The notes under the pieces are model-generated. The model was not told where the DNA came from, did not search any database, and was given only the letters and a program-made list of their open reading frames with translations. 64,000 bases of DNA from positions 1-64,000 of the forward strand of contig DATNCQ010000081.1 of assembly GCA_035571515.1 (NCBI GenBank), given 5' to 3'. The stretch is from Gp6-AA40 sp035571515 (GTDB taxonomy: Bacteria; Acidobacteriota; Vicinamibacteria; Vicinamibacterales; UBA2999). This document shows, piece after piece, positions 1 to 8,409 of the stretch (position 1 is its first letter; each line of letters starts with the position of its first letter). Position numbers and translations under genes: made by a program.

Positions 1-29
1 TGCCAGCCAGCAGGTGGAGTTCACACAAC

Positions 30-623
30 ATGACTGCACGAACCGCCGCGATCCTGGGCGTCGTCGCCGCGTTGACCTCGGTTGAAGCCGCGGCGATTTC
101 AAAGCAGCAGGCCGACCTGTTCTCGCGAAAGGTCGCGCAGATCGTCGTCCAGGGCGACTCGGTGCAGAAGCCCGGTACGAAGAAGACGCAGGTAAGCGAA
201 AGCGAGCTCAACTCGTGGTTCGCCTACAGCGCGAAGCCGCTGCTCCCCGCGGGCGTCACGGACCCGCGCATCACATTGGTCGGCAGGGGCAAGGTCGCCG
301 GGCAGGCGGTCGTCGACCTCGACGCCATCGCGAAGCGGAAGCAAAGCGGCGGGACATTCGACGTCTGGAACCTCGTCGGCGGGAAAGTGCCCGTCAACGT
401 CGCCGGGACGCTGCAAACGAAAGACGGCATCGGCACGTTCCTGGTCGAGAGCGCGGACGTCTCCGGCCTCCCGCTGCCGAAATCGTTCCTGCAGGAAGTG
501 GTCAGCTACTACTCGCGCACGCCCGCGCATCCGCAGGGCGTGAAGATTGACGATCCGTTCGAGCTTCCCGCGTCGATCCGCCAGATCGACGTCGGCGCCG
601 GCCAGGCCGTCATCGTCCAATGA
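30..623 (+). CDS. Secreted hypothetical protein
   Basis: A 197-residue protein of unknown function. The first 22 or so residues form an alanine-rich hydrophobic segment that reads as a signal peptide, so the product is probably periplasmic or outer-membrane associated. The body alternates short beta-strand-like stretches (a TLVGRGKV segment near residue 82, an AVVDLDA segment, a PVNVAGTLQT segment), resembling lipid-binding or LmeA/DUF2993-like secreted proteins; that resemblance is only an impression. A GGTGGAG ribosome-binding site lies about 11 nt before the ATG. It precedes recG by 39 nt on the same strand. No catalytic motif is visible. Confidence 0.7.
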   Translation: MTARTAAILGVVAALTSVEAAAISKQQADLFSRKVAQIVVQGDSVQKPGTKKTQVSESELNSWFAYSAKPLLPAGVTDPRITLVGRGKVAGQAVVDLDAIAKRKQSGGTFDVWNLVGGKVPVNVAGTLQTKDGIGTFLVESADVSGLPLPKSFLQEVVSYYSRTPAHPQGVKIDDPFELPASIRQIDVGAGQAVIVQ

Positions 624-626
624 GGT

Positions 627-660
627 CAACTCCCAACCTCCAACGCCCAAAATCCAAGGG
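627..660. repeat. CCAAC-rich degenerate intergenic repeat
   Basis: The gap between the secreted protein and recG is a low-complexity run of CCAAC-like words (CAACTCCCAACCTCCAACG, then CCCAAAATCCAAGG). Similar words in hairpin form occur at 50286-50360, so this is probably a half copy of a dispersed intergenic element. The recG start codon follows within 3 nt. Confidence 0.45.
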
Positions 661-662
661 AA

Positions 663-2747
663 TTGCGGGACGACGTTCTTAACACCCCGCTACAGTTTTT
701 GAAAGGCGTCGGTCCGCGGAAGGCCGCGGACCTCAAACGCGCCGGTCTCGCAACCGTCGAGGACCTGCTCTACCGGCTGCCGTTCCGCTACGAGGACCGC
801 AGCCACATGCAGCCGATTGCGTCGCTGCGTCCGGGGATGCGGGCGGCGGTGCTCGGCGAGATCAAGAGCGCGCGCCTCGCGGTCACGCGGCGCGGCTTCA
901 GGATTTTTCACGCCGTGGTCGGAGACGAGAGCGGCGCCGTCCGCTGCACGTTCATGAACCAGGCGTTTCTCCAGGACGTCCTCAAGCCGCACCTCGCGGT
1001 CGTCATCTTCGGCGACGTGAAGCTCGACTCGACGGGCCTGCACTTCATGAACCCGGAGTACGAGCTGATGTCGGAGGACCTGGAGTCGCTCCGCACCGCG
1101 CGCATCGTGCCGTTCTACGAGAAGACGGGTGTCGTCACGCCGAACATGCAGCGGCGCATCGTCCGGCAGGCGCTCGAACAGCTGCCGGCGGCCGTGCCCG
1201 ACCTGCTGCCGCCGGACGTGCTCACGCGCCTCGGCCTCGTGCCGCGCCGCGTCGCGATCGAAGAGGCGCACTTTCCGCCGAACGAGGCACGACTCGACGA
1301 GCTCAACGCGTTCAGGACGCCGGCGCAGCGGCGGATGATCTTCGAGGAGTTCTTCCTCTTCCAGGTGGGCCACGCGTGGCGGCGCCATGCGACGAGCATG
1401 GAGCTGAAGCCGTACGTGCCGAAGGTCGACGATCGCATCCGCGCGTCGGCGGCGAAGATCCTGCCGTTCAGGCTGACGCCGGGGCAGAAGCAGGCATTGA
1501 AGGAGATCGTCGAGGACATGCTGCGGCCGCAGCCGATGCACCGGCTGCTGCAGGGCGACGTCGGCGCGGGCAAGACAATCGTCGCGCTGCTGGCGGCGAT
1601 TGTCGCCATGGAAAACGGCCTGCAGGTGGCGTTCATGGCGCCGACGGAAATCCTGGCGGCGCAGCACTTCGGCAACATCGCCCGCCTGCTGTCGCAGTCC
1701 CGCTTCCGGGTGGACATCCTCACGGGCAGCACGCCCGGCCTGAAGAAGCACACGCTGCACGCGCACATCGAGCGCGGCACGACGAACCTGATCGTCGGCA
1801 CGCACGCGCTGGTCCAGGAGTCGATCGCGTTTCACAAGCTCGGACTCGTCGTCATCGACGAGCAGCATCGGTTCGGTGTCGCGCAGCGCGCCGCGCTGCG
1901 CGCGAAGGGCCTCAAGCCCGACGTGCTGCTGATGACGGCGACGCCGATTCCGCGCACGCTCGCGCTCACCGACTACAGCGAGCTCGACGTCTCGAAGATC
2001 CCCGACCTGCCGCCGGGGCGGAAACCGGTGCGGACGTGGGTGAAGCCCGAATCGCGGCGCGACGAGATCTACGCCGTGATTCGCGACCAGCTCGACGCCG
2101 GACGCCAGGCGTACATCATCTATCCGCTCGTCGAGGGGTCGGAGAAGATCGACCTCAAGTCGGCGACCGACATGGCGGACCACCTGCAAACGGAAATCTT
2201 CCCGGCCTATCGCGTCGCGCTCCTGCACGGACGCATGAAGCAGGACGTCAAGGACAAGGTGATGCACGCCTTTGCGGCCGGGCAGGTGCACATCCTCGTG
2301 TCGACGACGGTCGTCGAAGTCGGCGTCGACGTGCCGAACGCGTCGATCATGGTGGTGGAGCACGCCGAGCGCTTCGGCCTCTCGCAGCTGCATCAGCTGC
2401 GCGGGCGCGTCGGGCGGGGCGAATGGGAGTCGCACTGCTTCCTCATGTACCAGGCGCCGTGGACCGATGACGCGCGCGAGCGGCTGAAGGCGATGGCCTC
2501 GACGAGCGACGGCTTTGCGATCGCGGAGCGCGATCTCGAGCTGCGCGGACCGGGCGACTTCTTCGGCACGCGGCAGTCGGGGCTGCCGAAGCTGCGCACG
2601 GGGGATCTCGTGCGTGACCGCGACATCATGGAGGCCGCGCACGGCGAGGCGCGGGCGCTGGTGGATGAGGGCGCGCTGTCGGGCGAGCTCCTGCAGTTCG
2701 TGCAGCAGCGGTGGCAGGAGCAATTCGGGTTGATCGAAGTGGGATGA
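663..2747 (+). CDS. recG: ATP-dependent DNA helicase RecG
   Basis: RecG remodels stalled forks and branch-migrates Holliday junctions. The 694-residue length is typical. A KGVG helix-hairpin element lies at residues 14-17, followed by the OB-fold wedge domain (about 60-150), Walker A GDVGAGKT near residue 298, the DEQH box near 398 followed by RFG, and motif VI QLRGRVGRG near 577. The predicted start is TTG, with AAGGGA only a few bases upstream, so the exact start is less certain than the identity. It lies 39 nt after the secreted protein gene and about 100 nt before rsmD, separated from it by a large hairpin repeat. Confidence 0.96.
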   Translation: MRDDVLNTPLQFLKGVGPRKAADLKRAGLATVEDLLYRLPFRYEDRSHMQPIASLRPGMRAAVLGEIKSARLAVTRRGFRIFHAVVGDESGAVRCTFMNQAFLQDVLKPHLAVVIFGDVKLDSTGLHFMNPEYELMSEDLESLRTARIVPFYEKTGVVTPNMQRRIVRQALEQLPAAVPDLLPPDVLTRLGLVPRRVAIEEAHFPPNEARLDELNAFRTPAQRRMIFEEFFLFQVGHAWRRHATSMELKPYVPKVDDRIRASAAKILPFRLTPGQKQALKEIVEDMLRPQPMHRLLQGDVGAGKTIVALLAAIVAMENGLQVAFMAPTEILAAQHFGNIARLLSQSRFRVDILTGSTPGLKKHTLHAHIERGTTNLIVGTHALVQESIAFHKLGLVVIDEQHRFGVAQRAALRAKGLKPDVLLMTATPIPRTLALTDYSELDVSKIPDLPPGRKPVRTWVKPESRRDEIYAVIRDQLDAGRQAYIIYPLVEGSEKIDLKSATDMADHLQTEIFPAYRVALLHGRMKQDVKDKVMHAFAAGQVHILVSTTVVEVGVDVPNASIMVVEHAERFGLSQLHQLRGRVGRGEWESHCFLMYQAPWTDDARERLKAMASTSDGFAIAERDLELRGPGDFFGTRQSGLPKLRTGDLVRDRDIMEAAHGEARALVDEGALSGELLQFVQQRWQEQFGLIEVG

Positions 2748-2762
2748 GCGCGAGAGGGGATA

Positions 2763-2826
2763 ACCACGAAGATCACGAAGGACACGAAGAAGAGAAATTC
2801 TTCGCGTTCCTCGCGGCCTTCGTGGT
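2763..2826. repeat. CACGAAG-family hairpin repeat
   Basis: The recG-rsmD gap holds a long imperfect inverted repeat. The left arm (2763-2791) is a string of CACGAAG-like words and the right arm (2798-2826) is its reverse complement with several mismatches, around a loop of about 6 nt. The arm is roughly 29 nt, far longer than a normal terminator stem, and there is no T-run after it. A related sequence occurs at 36223-36263. It ends 24 nt before the rsmD start. Confidence 0.7.
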
Positions 2827-2850
2827 GATCACGTTCGTGATTGCGATCTG

Positions 2851-3396
2851 ATGCGTGTCATCGCAGGACGGTTCAAGGGCCGCCGGCTGAAGGCGCCGAC
2901 GTGGGAGGGCCTTCGACCGACATCCGACAAGCTGCGCGAGACGCTGTTCAACATCGTCGCGCCGCGTGTCGAGGGGGCACGCGTGCTCGACGGATTCGCC
3001 GGCACGGGCGCCGTCGGCATCGAGGCCTTGAGCCGCGGCGCGGCGCACGTGACGTTTGTCGAGAACAACCGGCGCGCGGTGGCGTTGATCGAGGAGAACC
3101 TGCAGGCCTGCGGCGTGAAGGAAGGCTATACTATCCGGTGCGCGGACGTGGTCGCCGCGCTGAACGGCCTGCCGGCCGCCGACGCATTCGATCTGATCCT
3201 GCTGGATCCGCCGTACGACATCGATAACGCCAGCGCCGCACTCGAGGCGGCGGCACGCCGTCTTGCGGGCGGCGGCCTCGTCGTGCTCGAACGCGCGACC
3301 CGCCGGGAGCCCGGGGAGCCGGCGTCGGTGCGCCGGGTCCGCGACGTGAAGTCCGGCGACAGTACGCTGACGTTCTATTCGCGCCCGGTCGTGTAG
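2851..3396 (+). CDS. rsmD: 16S rRNA (guanine-966-N2)-methyltransferase RsmD
   Basis: This SAM-dependent enzyme methylates G966 of 16S rRNA in the assembling 30S subunit. The 181-residue protein begins MRVIAGRFKGRRL, the standard RsmD N-terminus, with the RPTSDKLRETLFN segment next. The SAM-binding motif DGFAGTGAVGIEA lies near residues 47-59, and the catalytic DPPYD motif near 119-123. It is followed by coaD, a pairing common in many bacteria. A GC-rich hairpin begins at the base after its stop codon. Confidence 0.96.
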   Translation: MRVIAGRFKGRRLKAPTWEGLRPTSDKLRETLFNIVAPRVEGARVLDGFAGTGAVGIEALSRGAAHVTFVENNRRAVALIEENLQACGVKEGYTIRCADVVAALNGLPAADAFDLILLDPPYDIDNASAALEAAARRLAGGGLVVLERATRREPGEPASVRRVRDVKSGDSTLTFYSRPVV

Positions 3397-3418
3397 GGCG
3401 GCCCTCGGACGGGCCGCC
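3397..3418 (+). repeat. Leader hairpin before coaD
   Basis: Perfect 8-bp arms GGCGGCCC and GGGCCGCC enclose a TCGGAC loop. It starts directly after the rsmD stop and ends 11 nt before the coaD ATG, just 5' of a GGGAG ribosome-binding site. It belongs to the short leader-hairpin set listed elsewhere in this window. Confidence 0.7.
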
Positions 3419-3429
3419 GGGAGAAGCAG

Positions 3430-3936
3430 ATGCCCGCGCCGCCCCAGGGTCGACTCGCGATTTTTCCCGGCTCGTTCGATCCGCTGACGAACGGCCACGT
3501 CGACATCATTCTGCGCAGCGCGCACCTGTTCGAGCGCATCATCGTGGCGGTGCTGGTGAACGCCGAGAAGCACCCGCTGTTCTCCGCCGACGAGCGCGTC
3601 GCGATCATCCGCGAGGTCTTCCGGGAATACCCGAACATCGAGGTCGACACCTTCGACGGCCTGCTGGTCGAATACGCGCGGCGCCGGCGCGCCAGCGCCC
3701 TCATTCGCGGCCTGCGCGCGGTGTCGGATTTCGAATACGAGTTCCAGATGGCGCTGATGAACCGCCACCTCGAGCCGACGCTCGAGACGGTGTTCATGAT
3801 GCCGGCGGAGCAGTACACCTATCTGAGCTCGCGCTTGATCAAGGAAGTGTTCAGCCTCGGTGGAGAAGTGCGCGGGCTGGTGCCATCGACGGTCGAGCAG
3901 TGGATGCGGAGGAAGCATTCCGCGGTTGGTGCGTAG
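3430..3936 (+). CDS. coaD: Phosphopantetheine adenylyltransferase CoaD
   Basis: CoaD transfers AMP from ATP to 4'-phosphopantetheine, the penultimate step of coenzyme A synthesis. The protein is 168 residues, close to the family length of about 160, with a short proline-containing N-terminal extension. It carries the nucleotidyltransferase signature GSFDPLTNGH (residues 14-23), the RGLRAVSDFEYE segment and the late SSRLIKEV motif. It sits between rsmD and an aminotransferase, with a hairpin at each junction. Confidence 0.97.
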   Translation: MPAPPQGRLAIFPGSFDPLTNGHVDIILRSAHLFERIIVAVLVNAEKHPLFSADERVAIIREVFREYPNIEVDTFDGLLVEYARRRRASALIRGLRAVSDFEYEFQMALMNRHLEPTLETVFMMPAEQYTYLSSRLIKEVFSLGGEVRGLVPSTVEQWMRRKHSAVGA

Positions 3937-3958
3937 GGCGGGTCCTGCCGGACCTGCC
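3937..3958 (+). repeat. Leader hairpin before the aminotransferase
   Basis: Arms GGCGGGTCC and GGACCTGCC (8 of 9 pairs) flank a TGCC loop. It begins directly after the coaD stop and ends 10 nt before the aminotransferase ATG. The preceding GTAGGGCGG context is nearly identical to that of the hairpin at 3397. Confidence 0.7.
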
Positions 3959-3968
3959 GGGAGTGAAC

Positions 3969-5177
3969 ATGTCTGACGTCGTACTTGCGCAGCGTCTCGC
4001 CAATGTGACCGGGTCGGCAACGATGAAGGTGGCGGCCGAGGCCGACCGCCTGAAGCGCGCCGGTCATCAGATCGTCGACTTCGGCGCGGGCGAGCCCGAC
4101 TTCCCGACGCCGCAGCACGTCAAGGACGCGGCGAAGGCGGCCATCGACGCGAACTTCTCGCGCTACACCAACGCGATGGGCATTCCCGAGTTCCGCGAGG
4201 CGGTCGCTGCGCAGTACACGCGTGACTACGGCATCGACGTGACGATGGGCGAGGTGGTGCTCACCAACGGGGGCAAGCAGGCGCTCTTCAACACGGCGCT
4301 CGCGCTCTTCAACCCCGGTGACGAGGTGATCACGCACGCGCCGTACTGGCCGACGATCCCCGAGCAGATCAAGATCGCGCAGGCGACGCCGGTCATCGTC
4401 CAGACCAAGCCGGACGACGGGTTCACGGTCCACCCGGAGAAGATCGTCGCGGCGATTACGCCGAAGACGAAGGCGATCATCATCAACTCGCCCTGCAATC
4501 CGACCGGGTCGTTGACCGACGTGTCGGCAATGACACCGATTGTCGACGCGGCGGCCGCGCGCGGGATCTGGGTGATCGTCGACCTCTGCTACGAGCACCT
4601 GATCTACGACGAGGTGAACCACAACCTGCCGAAGCTGCTCTTCGACCGCCACCGCGACCGTGCGGTGATTTGCGGGTCGCTGTCGAAGACGTACGCGATG
4701 ACCGGCTGGCGCGCGGGCTGGACGATTGCGCCGAAGGAGCTGACCGCCGCCTTCAACGTCATCATGGGGCACACGACGTCGAACATCGCCTCGATCGTCC
4801 AGAAGGCCGGCGTCGTCGCGCTCAACGGGCCGCAGGACGGCGTGAAGGTCATGCTCGACGAGTATCGGCGCCGCCGCGACGCGATACACGGGTGGCTGAC
4901 CGCCAACCCGGCGATCAAGTGCGTGAAGCCGCGCGGCGCGTTCTACCTGTTCCCGGACATCTCCGAGCTGCTCGGCGGCGAGGTGAAGAGCTCGTCGGAC
5001 TTCGCGCAGAAGCTGATCGAGCAGGAGCACGTCGCGCTGACGCCGGGCGAAGGGTTCGATGCGCCGGGATACCTGCGTATCTCCTACGCGACGTCGATGG
5101 ACCAGCTTCGCGAGGGAGCGACGCGGATCCTGCGCCTCGCGGAGAGCCTGCAACCGAAGGCGAGCGCCATCCGCTGA
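3969..5177 (+). CDS. Class I pyridoxal-phosphate aminotransferase (aspartate aminotransferase type)
   Basis: A 402-residue fold-type I aminotransferase, most like the I-gamma aspartate/prephenate aminotransferases. Seen directly are the DFGAGEPDFPTP N-terminal segment, the NSPCNPTG motif, and SLSKTYAMTGWRAGW, whose lysine (about 240) should bind PLP. The C-terminal arginine that binds the substrate carboxylate fits the YLRISYA segment. The ATG is preferred over upstream in-frame starts because a GGAG site lies just before it and the conserved N-terminus begins there. Substrate preference (aspartate, or prephenate as well) cannot be decided from sequence alone. Confidence 0.92.
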   Translation: MSDVVLAQRLANVTGSATMKVAAEADRLKRAGHQIVDFGAGEPDFPTPQHVKDAAKAAIDANFSRYTNAMGIPEFREAVAAQYTRDYGIDVTMGEVVLTNGGKQALFNTALALFNPGDEVITHAPYWPTIPEQIKIAQATPVIVQTKPDDGFTVHPEKIVAAITPKTKAIIINSPCNPTGSLTDVSAMTPIVDAAAARGIWVIVDLCYEHLIYDEVNHNLPKLLFDRHRDRAVICGSLSKTYAMTGWRAGWTIAPKELTAAFNVIMGHTTSNIASIVQKAGVVALNGPQDGVKVMLDEYRRRRDAIHGWLTANPAIKCVKPRGAFYLFPDISELLGGEVKSSSDFAQKLIEQEHVALTPGEGFDAPGYLRISYATSMDQLREGATRILRLAESLQPKASAIR

Positions 5178-5185
5178 TCACGAGC

Positions 5186-5252
5186 CACGGAGGAACGGAG
5201 ACACGGAGATCAGAAAGTACAATTGATTTCTCCGTGTCTTCGTGTCTCCGTG
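5186..5252. repeat. CACGGAG-family hairpin repeat
   Basis: A long imperfect inverted repeat made of CACGGAG-like words: left arm 5186-5210, right arm 5227-5252, with a more AT-rich centre (AAAGTACAATTGATTT). It fills the gap between the aminotransferase and the glcD-like gene. It is related in design, but not in sequence, to the CACGAAG hairpin at 2763. Confidence 0.7.
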
Positions 5253-5269
5253 GCGTTCGTTGCCGGTGA

Positions 5270-6658
5270 ATGGCCCTGCAATTAGCGAGTCGTTTCGTTT
5301 CTGAACTGCGGAACATCGTTGGAGACGAGCACATGCGCTCCGACGATGTATCTCGCGCAAACTACGGCGTCGACGCCCTCGGCAAAGGCCATCCTCCCGA
5401 CGTCGTCGTCATGCCGGCCGACACACAACAGGTTTCCGCCATCGCGCGGCTCTGCAACGCGGAGCGGGTGCCGCTGGTGGTGCGCGGCGCCGGCACGGGG
5501 TTCACGGGCGGCGCCGTGCCGACGTGCGGCGGCGTCCTGCTGTCGATGGAGCGGTTCACGCGCATCCTGGAGATCGACGAGCTGAACCTGCTCGCGGTCG
5601 TCGAGCCCAACGTCATCAACGCCGACCTCCAGCGCGCGGTGGAGCGGGTCGGCCTGTTCTACCCGCCGGATCCGGCAAGCCTCAACCAATCCTCCATCGG
5701 CGGCAACGTCGCCGAATGCGCGGGCGGACCGCGCGCGTTCAAGTACGGAACGACGAAGCGCTACATCCTGGCGCTCGAGGCGGTGCTGCCGACCGGCGAA
5801 GTGATCGAGACCGGCTCGAAGGCGGTCAAGAACGTCGTCGGATACGACCTCACGCAGCTGCTCGTCGGGTCGGAGGGGACGCTGGCAATCATCACGAAAA
5901 TCACCCTGCGGCTCGTTCCCAAGCCGTTGGCGAACGCGACGCTGCTGGCGACCTTCGACGGGATCCGCGGCGCCGTCGACGCGGTCTCCGAGCTCATTCG
6001 CCGGCGTGTCGTGCCAGCGGCGCTGGAACTGATCGACAGCGATTCGCTGGCGGCCATCGAGCAGAATCTCGGCGGCGGCCTGGTCGCTCCCGGGACTGGC
6101 GCCGCGCTGATTGTCGAGGTCGATGGCACCGCGCGCGGGGTCGAAGAGGAGCTCGATGCGGTCGCGGCGGCGTGCACCAGCGTCGGCGCGGGGGCGATCT
6201 CGCGCGCCAGCAGCGAGGCCGAGCGCGACACGATCTGGTCGCTCCGGCGGCAGACCTCCGTGGCGCTCAAGGCGTTGGGACTCGTGAAGATCAACCACGA
6301 CGTCGTGGTGCCGCGCGGCCGCGTCCCCGAGCTGTTCGAGGTGATCGCGGAACTGAAGCGAACCTACAACCTCCGCGTCGCGTCGTTCGGACACGCCGGC
6401 GACGGGAACATCCACGTGAACCTGCTGCTGCAACCCGGCGACGCCGCGGAAGCGGCGCGCGCCAAACAGGCCGAGCGGTTCCTGTTCACCAGGGTCGTGG
6501 CGCTCGAGGGGTCGATCAGCGGCGAGCACGGGATCGGATTCGCGAAGGCGCCGTACCTGCCGATCGAGTTGTCGGCCGACGAGATCGCGCTGATGAAGCG
6601 CGTCAAGGCGGCCTTCGACCCGAACGGAATCCTGAACCCCAACAAGATTTTTCCGTAG
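5270..6658 (+). CDS. glcD: FAD-linked oxidase, glycolate/D-lactate oxidase subunit GlcD type
   Basis: A 462-residue member of the VAO/PCMH flavoprotein family that oxidises 2-hydroxyacids such as glycolate or D-lactate. The N-terminal FAD-binding domain shows GAGTGFTGGAVP (about residue 68) and SIGGNVAECAGG. The C-terminal FAD-oxidase domain shows KINHDVVVPR, HAGDGNIHVN (about 376) and GEHGIGFAK. Length and motif order match GlcD. The usual partners GlcE and GlcF are not adjacent, so a stand-alone 2-hydroxyacid dehydrogenase role is possible. It ends 6 nt from the convergent GT39 gene. Confidence 0.88.
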   Translation: MALQLASRFVSELRNIVGDEHMRSDDVSRANYGVDALGKGHPPDVVVMPADTQQVSAIARLCNAERVPLVVRGAGTGFTGGAVPTCGGVLLSMERFTRILEIDELNLLAVVEPNVINADLQRAVERVGLFYPPDPASLNQSSIGGNVAECAGGPRAFKYGTTKRYILALEAVLPTGEVIETGSKAVKNVVGYDLTQLLVGSEGTLAIITKITLRLVPKPLANATLLATFDGIRGAVDAVSELIRRRVVPAALELIDSDSLAAIEQNLGGGLVAPGTGAALIVEVDGTARGVEEELDAVAAACTSVGAGAISRASSEAERDTIWSLRRQTSVALKALGLVKINHDVVVPRGRVPELFEVIAELKRTYNLRVASFGHAGDGNIHVNLLLQPGDAAEAARAKQAERFLFTRVVALEGSISGEHGIGFAKAPYLPIELSADEIALMKRVKAAFDPNGILNPNKIFP

Positions 6659-6664
6659 GCGAAT

Positions 6665-8320
6665 CTACCGATTCGAGACGAGGACGACAGTATCGAGGTC
6701 TTCCTCGGGAAGCGGCGCCAGCAGCGTCCGAAGACGGACGGCCGCGGTGTTCCAATAGGTGACCTCGCCGATCGTCTTCAACGGAACGTTGCTGATGGTC
6801 TTGAGCCGTTCGAGGTCGTCCCGGTGCAGCACGAGGAAGACGCGCTGATCGGATTTGAGGAAATTTATGGCGGCCTTGTCGTCGGTGATCGGCACCTGCC
6901 GGAGGTATGTGTAGAACGGCAGGTTGCGCACGAACGTTTCGTACTCGCCGACCGGCTCGCCGCCGAACCGGTTCGCGTGGATCATCGCCGCGATCTCCTC
7001 GACGGCCTCCGGCCGCTTCCCGGCGAACGCACCGAACTGGACCGTCAGCAGTAACAGGGCGGCGGCGATGGCCATCACCACCGGCAGGCGGCGCCAGGCA
7101 CGAAAGGCGGCCGTCATCGCCAGCGCCACCGCCGCAACGGAGACGACGCCGATGCCCGTCCAGGTCAGGGCCGGATACGCGGAGACGAACAGGACGCGGG
7201 CGCGGTAGACGAGGAAAGCCATCAATGCGAACAGGGCTGCAGTCATCGCGGTCGCCAGCGTCAGCTCGCGCGCGGCGGCGCGCTTGCTGGACGCTTCGAT
7301 CCTGTTCGCGATGCCGAGGCCGACCATGATGGCGATCGGCGGCAACAGCGGCAGGATGTAGCGCGGCTGCTTGCCGACGGAGACGGTGAAGAGCAGCAGC
7401 GGCATCGCCGCCCAGAGCAGCAGCCGCCACTCCTCGTCCGTCACCCTTCGTCGGCGGCGCACGAGATCGCGCAGCGGACGCCACAGGAAAACGAGCAGGA
7501 ACATCGTCCACGGGAGCAGGCCGCCGAGCAGGATCGGCACGTAGTACCAGATCGCTCGTACGTCGTTGTAGCGGGTCGTCGCGAAGCGTTCCAGGTTGTC
7601 GCCGACGAAAAAGCTTTGCAGATACGCGGTGCCGTGCAGCGCCAGCATGGCGACGTACCAGGGGAGGCCCGCGATGGCGAAGAGGAGCAGGGCGAGGGCC
7701 ACATGCGACCCGCGAACGATGAAGCGCGGGCGCTCGCGCCACCAGATGGGAACCAGGACAATTGCCGGGACGACGAGCGCGACCGGCCCCTTTGTGAGAA
7801 AGCCGAGGCCGGCGGCGAGCCCGGCGAGTGTGGCCCAGCCCGCGGGGCCCTTCTCGCCGGGGTCCACCGCCTGCAGGACGGACCAGATGGTCGCGGTGAT
7901 GAAGAACGCGAGCGGCAGGTCGGGCAGCGCCGCGCGCGCCATCATGAAGTAGCCGAAGCAGGTCGCGGCGATGGCGCCGGCGATCCACGCGCCATGCTCG
8001 TTCGCGGTCAGGCGCCTGGCGGTGGACCAGGTGAGCAGCACGACGCCGATGCCTGAGAGCGCGGATGCGAACCGCGCCATGAATTCGCTCGTGTTGGTGC
8101 CGGCAAACGCACCGGCCGTGAACCAGTAGTACAGGATCGGCTTCTGCCAGCGCTCCTCGTAGTTGAAGTGCGGGGTGATCCAGTCGCCGCCTTCGACCAT
8201 CTCGCGCGCGGCTTCCGCGTAGAAGGCTTCGTCGGCGTCGGTGATCGCCTGGATGCCGAGGCCGAAGAGGAATGTCAGCGAGGAAAGAAGCAGGAGTGTG
8301 ACGACCGCGCGGCGCTGCAC
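6665..8320 (-). CDS. Glycosyltransferase family 39 membrane protein (ArnT-like)
   Basis: A 551-residue polytopic membrane protein. It opens with one hydrophobic segment followed by the GT39/ArnT-type loop DADEAFYAEAAREM (near residue 27), containing the acidic pair expected for lipid-linked sugar transfer, then WQKPILYYWF. About ten further hydrophobic segments follow and a soluble C-terminal domain of about 110 residues ends the protein. It probably transfers a sugar from a polyprenyl phosphate donor to an envelope acceptor; the acceptor is unknown. The start is GTG, and a TACAAT hexamer lies 8 nt before it. Confidence 0.85.
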   Translation of the reverse strand: MQRRAVVTLLLLSSLTFLFGLGIQAITDADEAFYAEAAREMVEGGDWITPHFNYEERWQKPILYYWFTAGAFAGTNTSEFMARFASALSGIGVVLLTWSTARRLTANEHGAWIAGAIAATCFGYFMMARAALPDLPLAFFITATIWSVLQAVDPGEKGPAGWATLAGLAAGLGFLTKGPVALVVPAIVLVPIWWRERPRFIVRGSHVALALLLFAIAGLPWYVAMLALHGTAYLQSFFVGDNLERFATTRYNDVRAIWYYVPILLGGLLPWTMFLLVFLWRPLRDLVRRRRRVTDEEWRLLLWAAMPLLLFTVSVGKQPRYILPLLPPIAIMVGLGIANRIEASSKRAAARELTLATAMTAALFALMAFLVYRARVLFVSAYPALTWTGIGVVSVAAVALAMTAAFRAWRRLPVVMAIAAALLLLTVQFGAFAGKRPEAVEEIAAMIHANRFGGEPVGEYETFVRNLPFYTYLRQVPITDDKAAINFLKSDQRVFLVLHRDDLERLKTISNVPLKTIGEVTYWNTAAVRLRTLLAPLPEEDLDTVVLVSNR

Positions 8321-8328
8321 CTACGGTC

Positions 8329-8334
8329 ATTGTA
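8329..8334 (-). promoter_or_regulatory. Possible -10 element close to the GT39 start
   Basis: TACAAT on the minus strand, five of six matches to the -10 consensus, lies 8 nt before the GTG. No convincing -35 is seen. If real, the transcript would have almost no 5' leader. Confidence 0.35.
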
Positions 8335-8394
8335 TGACGCGGCCCAGCTTTCGGCTCTGCAGGAGGCGGCGCGCCGGGCCACGCCGCGCGATGC

Positions 8395-8400
8395 GATAAT
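8395..8400 (+). promoter_or_regulatory. Possible -10 element before the CoA-binding protein gene
   Basis: GATAAT lies 9 nt before the ATG. A GGGGAGG ribosome-binding site lies between it and the start, so this site is ambiguous: transcription starting here would cut into that site. Confidence 0.3.
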
Positions 8401-8409
8401 CGGGGAGGC

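Noticed and set aside
2763..2826. CRISPR array or simple tandem repeat
   Set aside because: The words are degenerate, 7-9 nt apart with no spacers, and the right half is the inverted complement of the left, so it is a hairpin element rather than an array.
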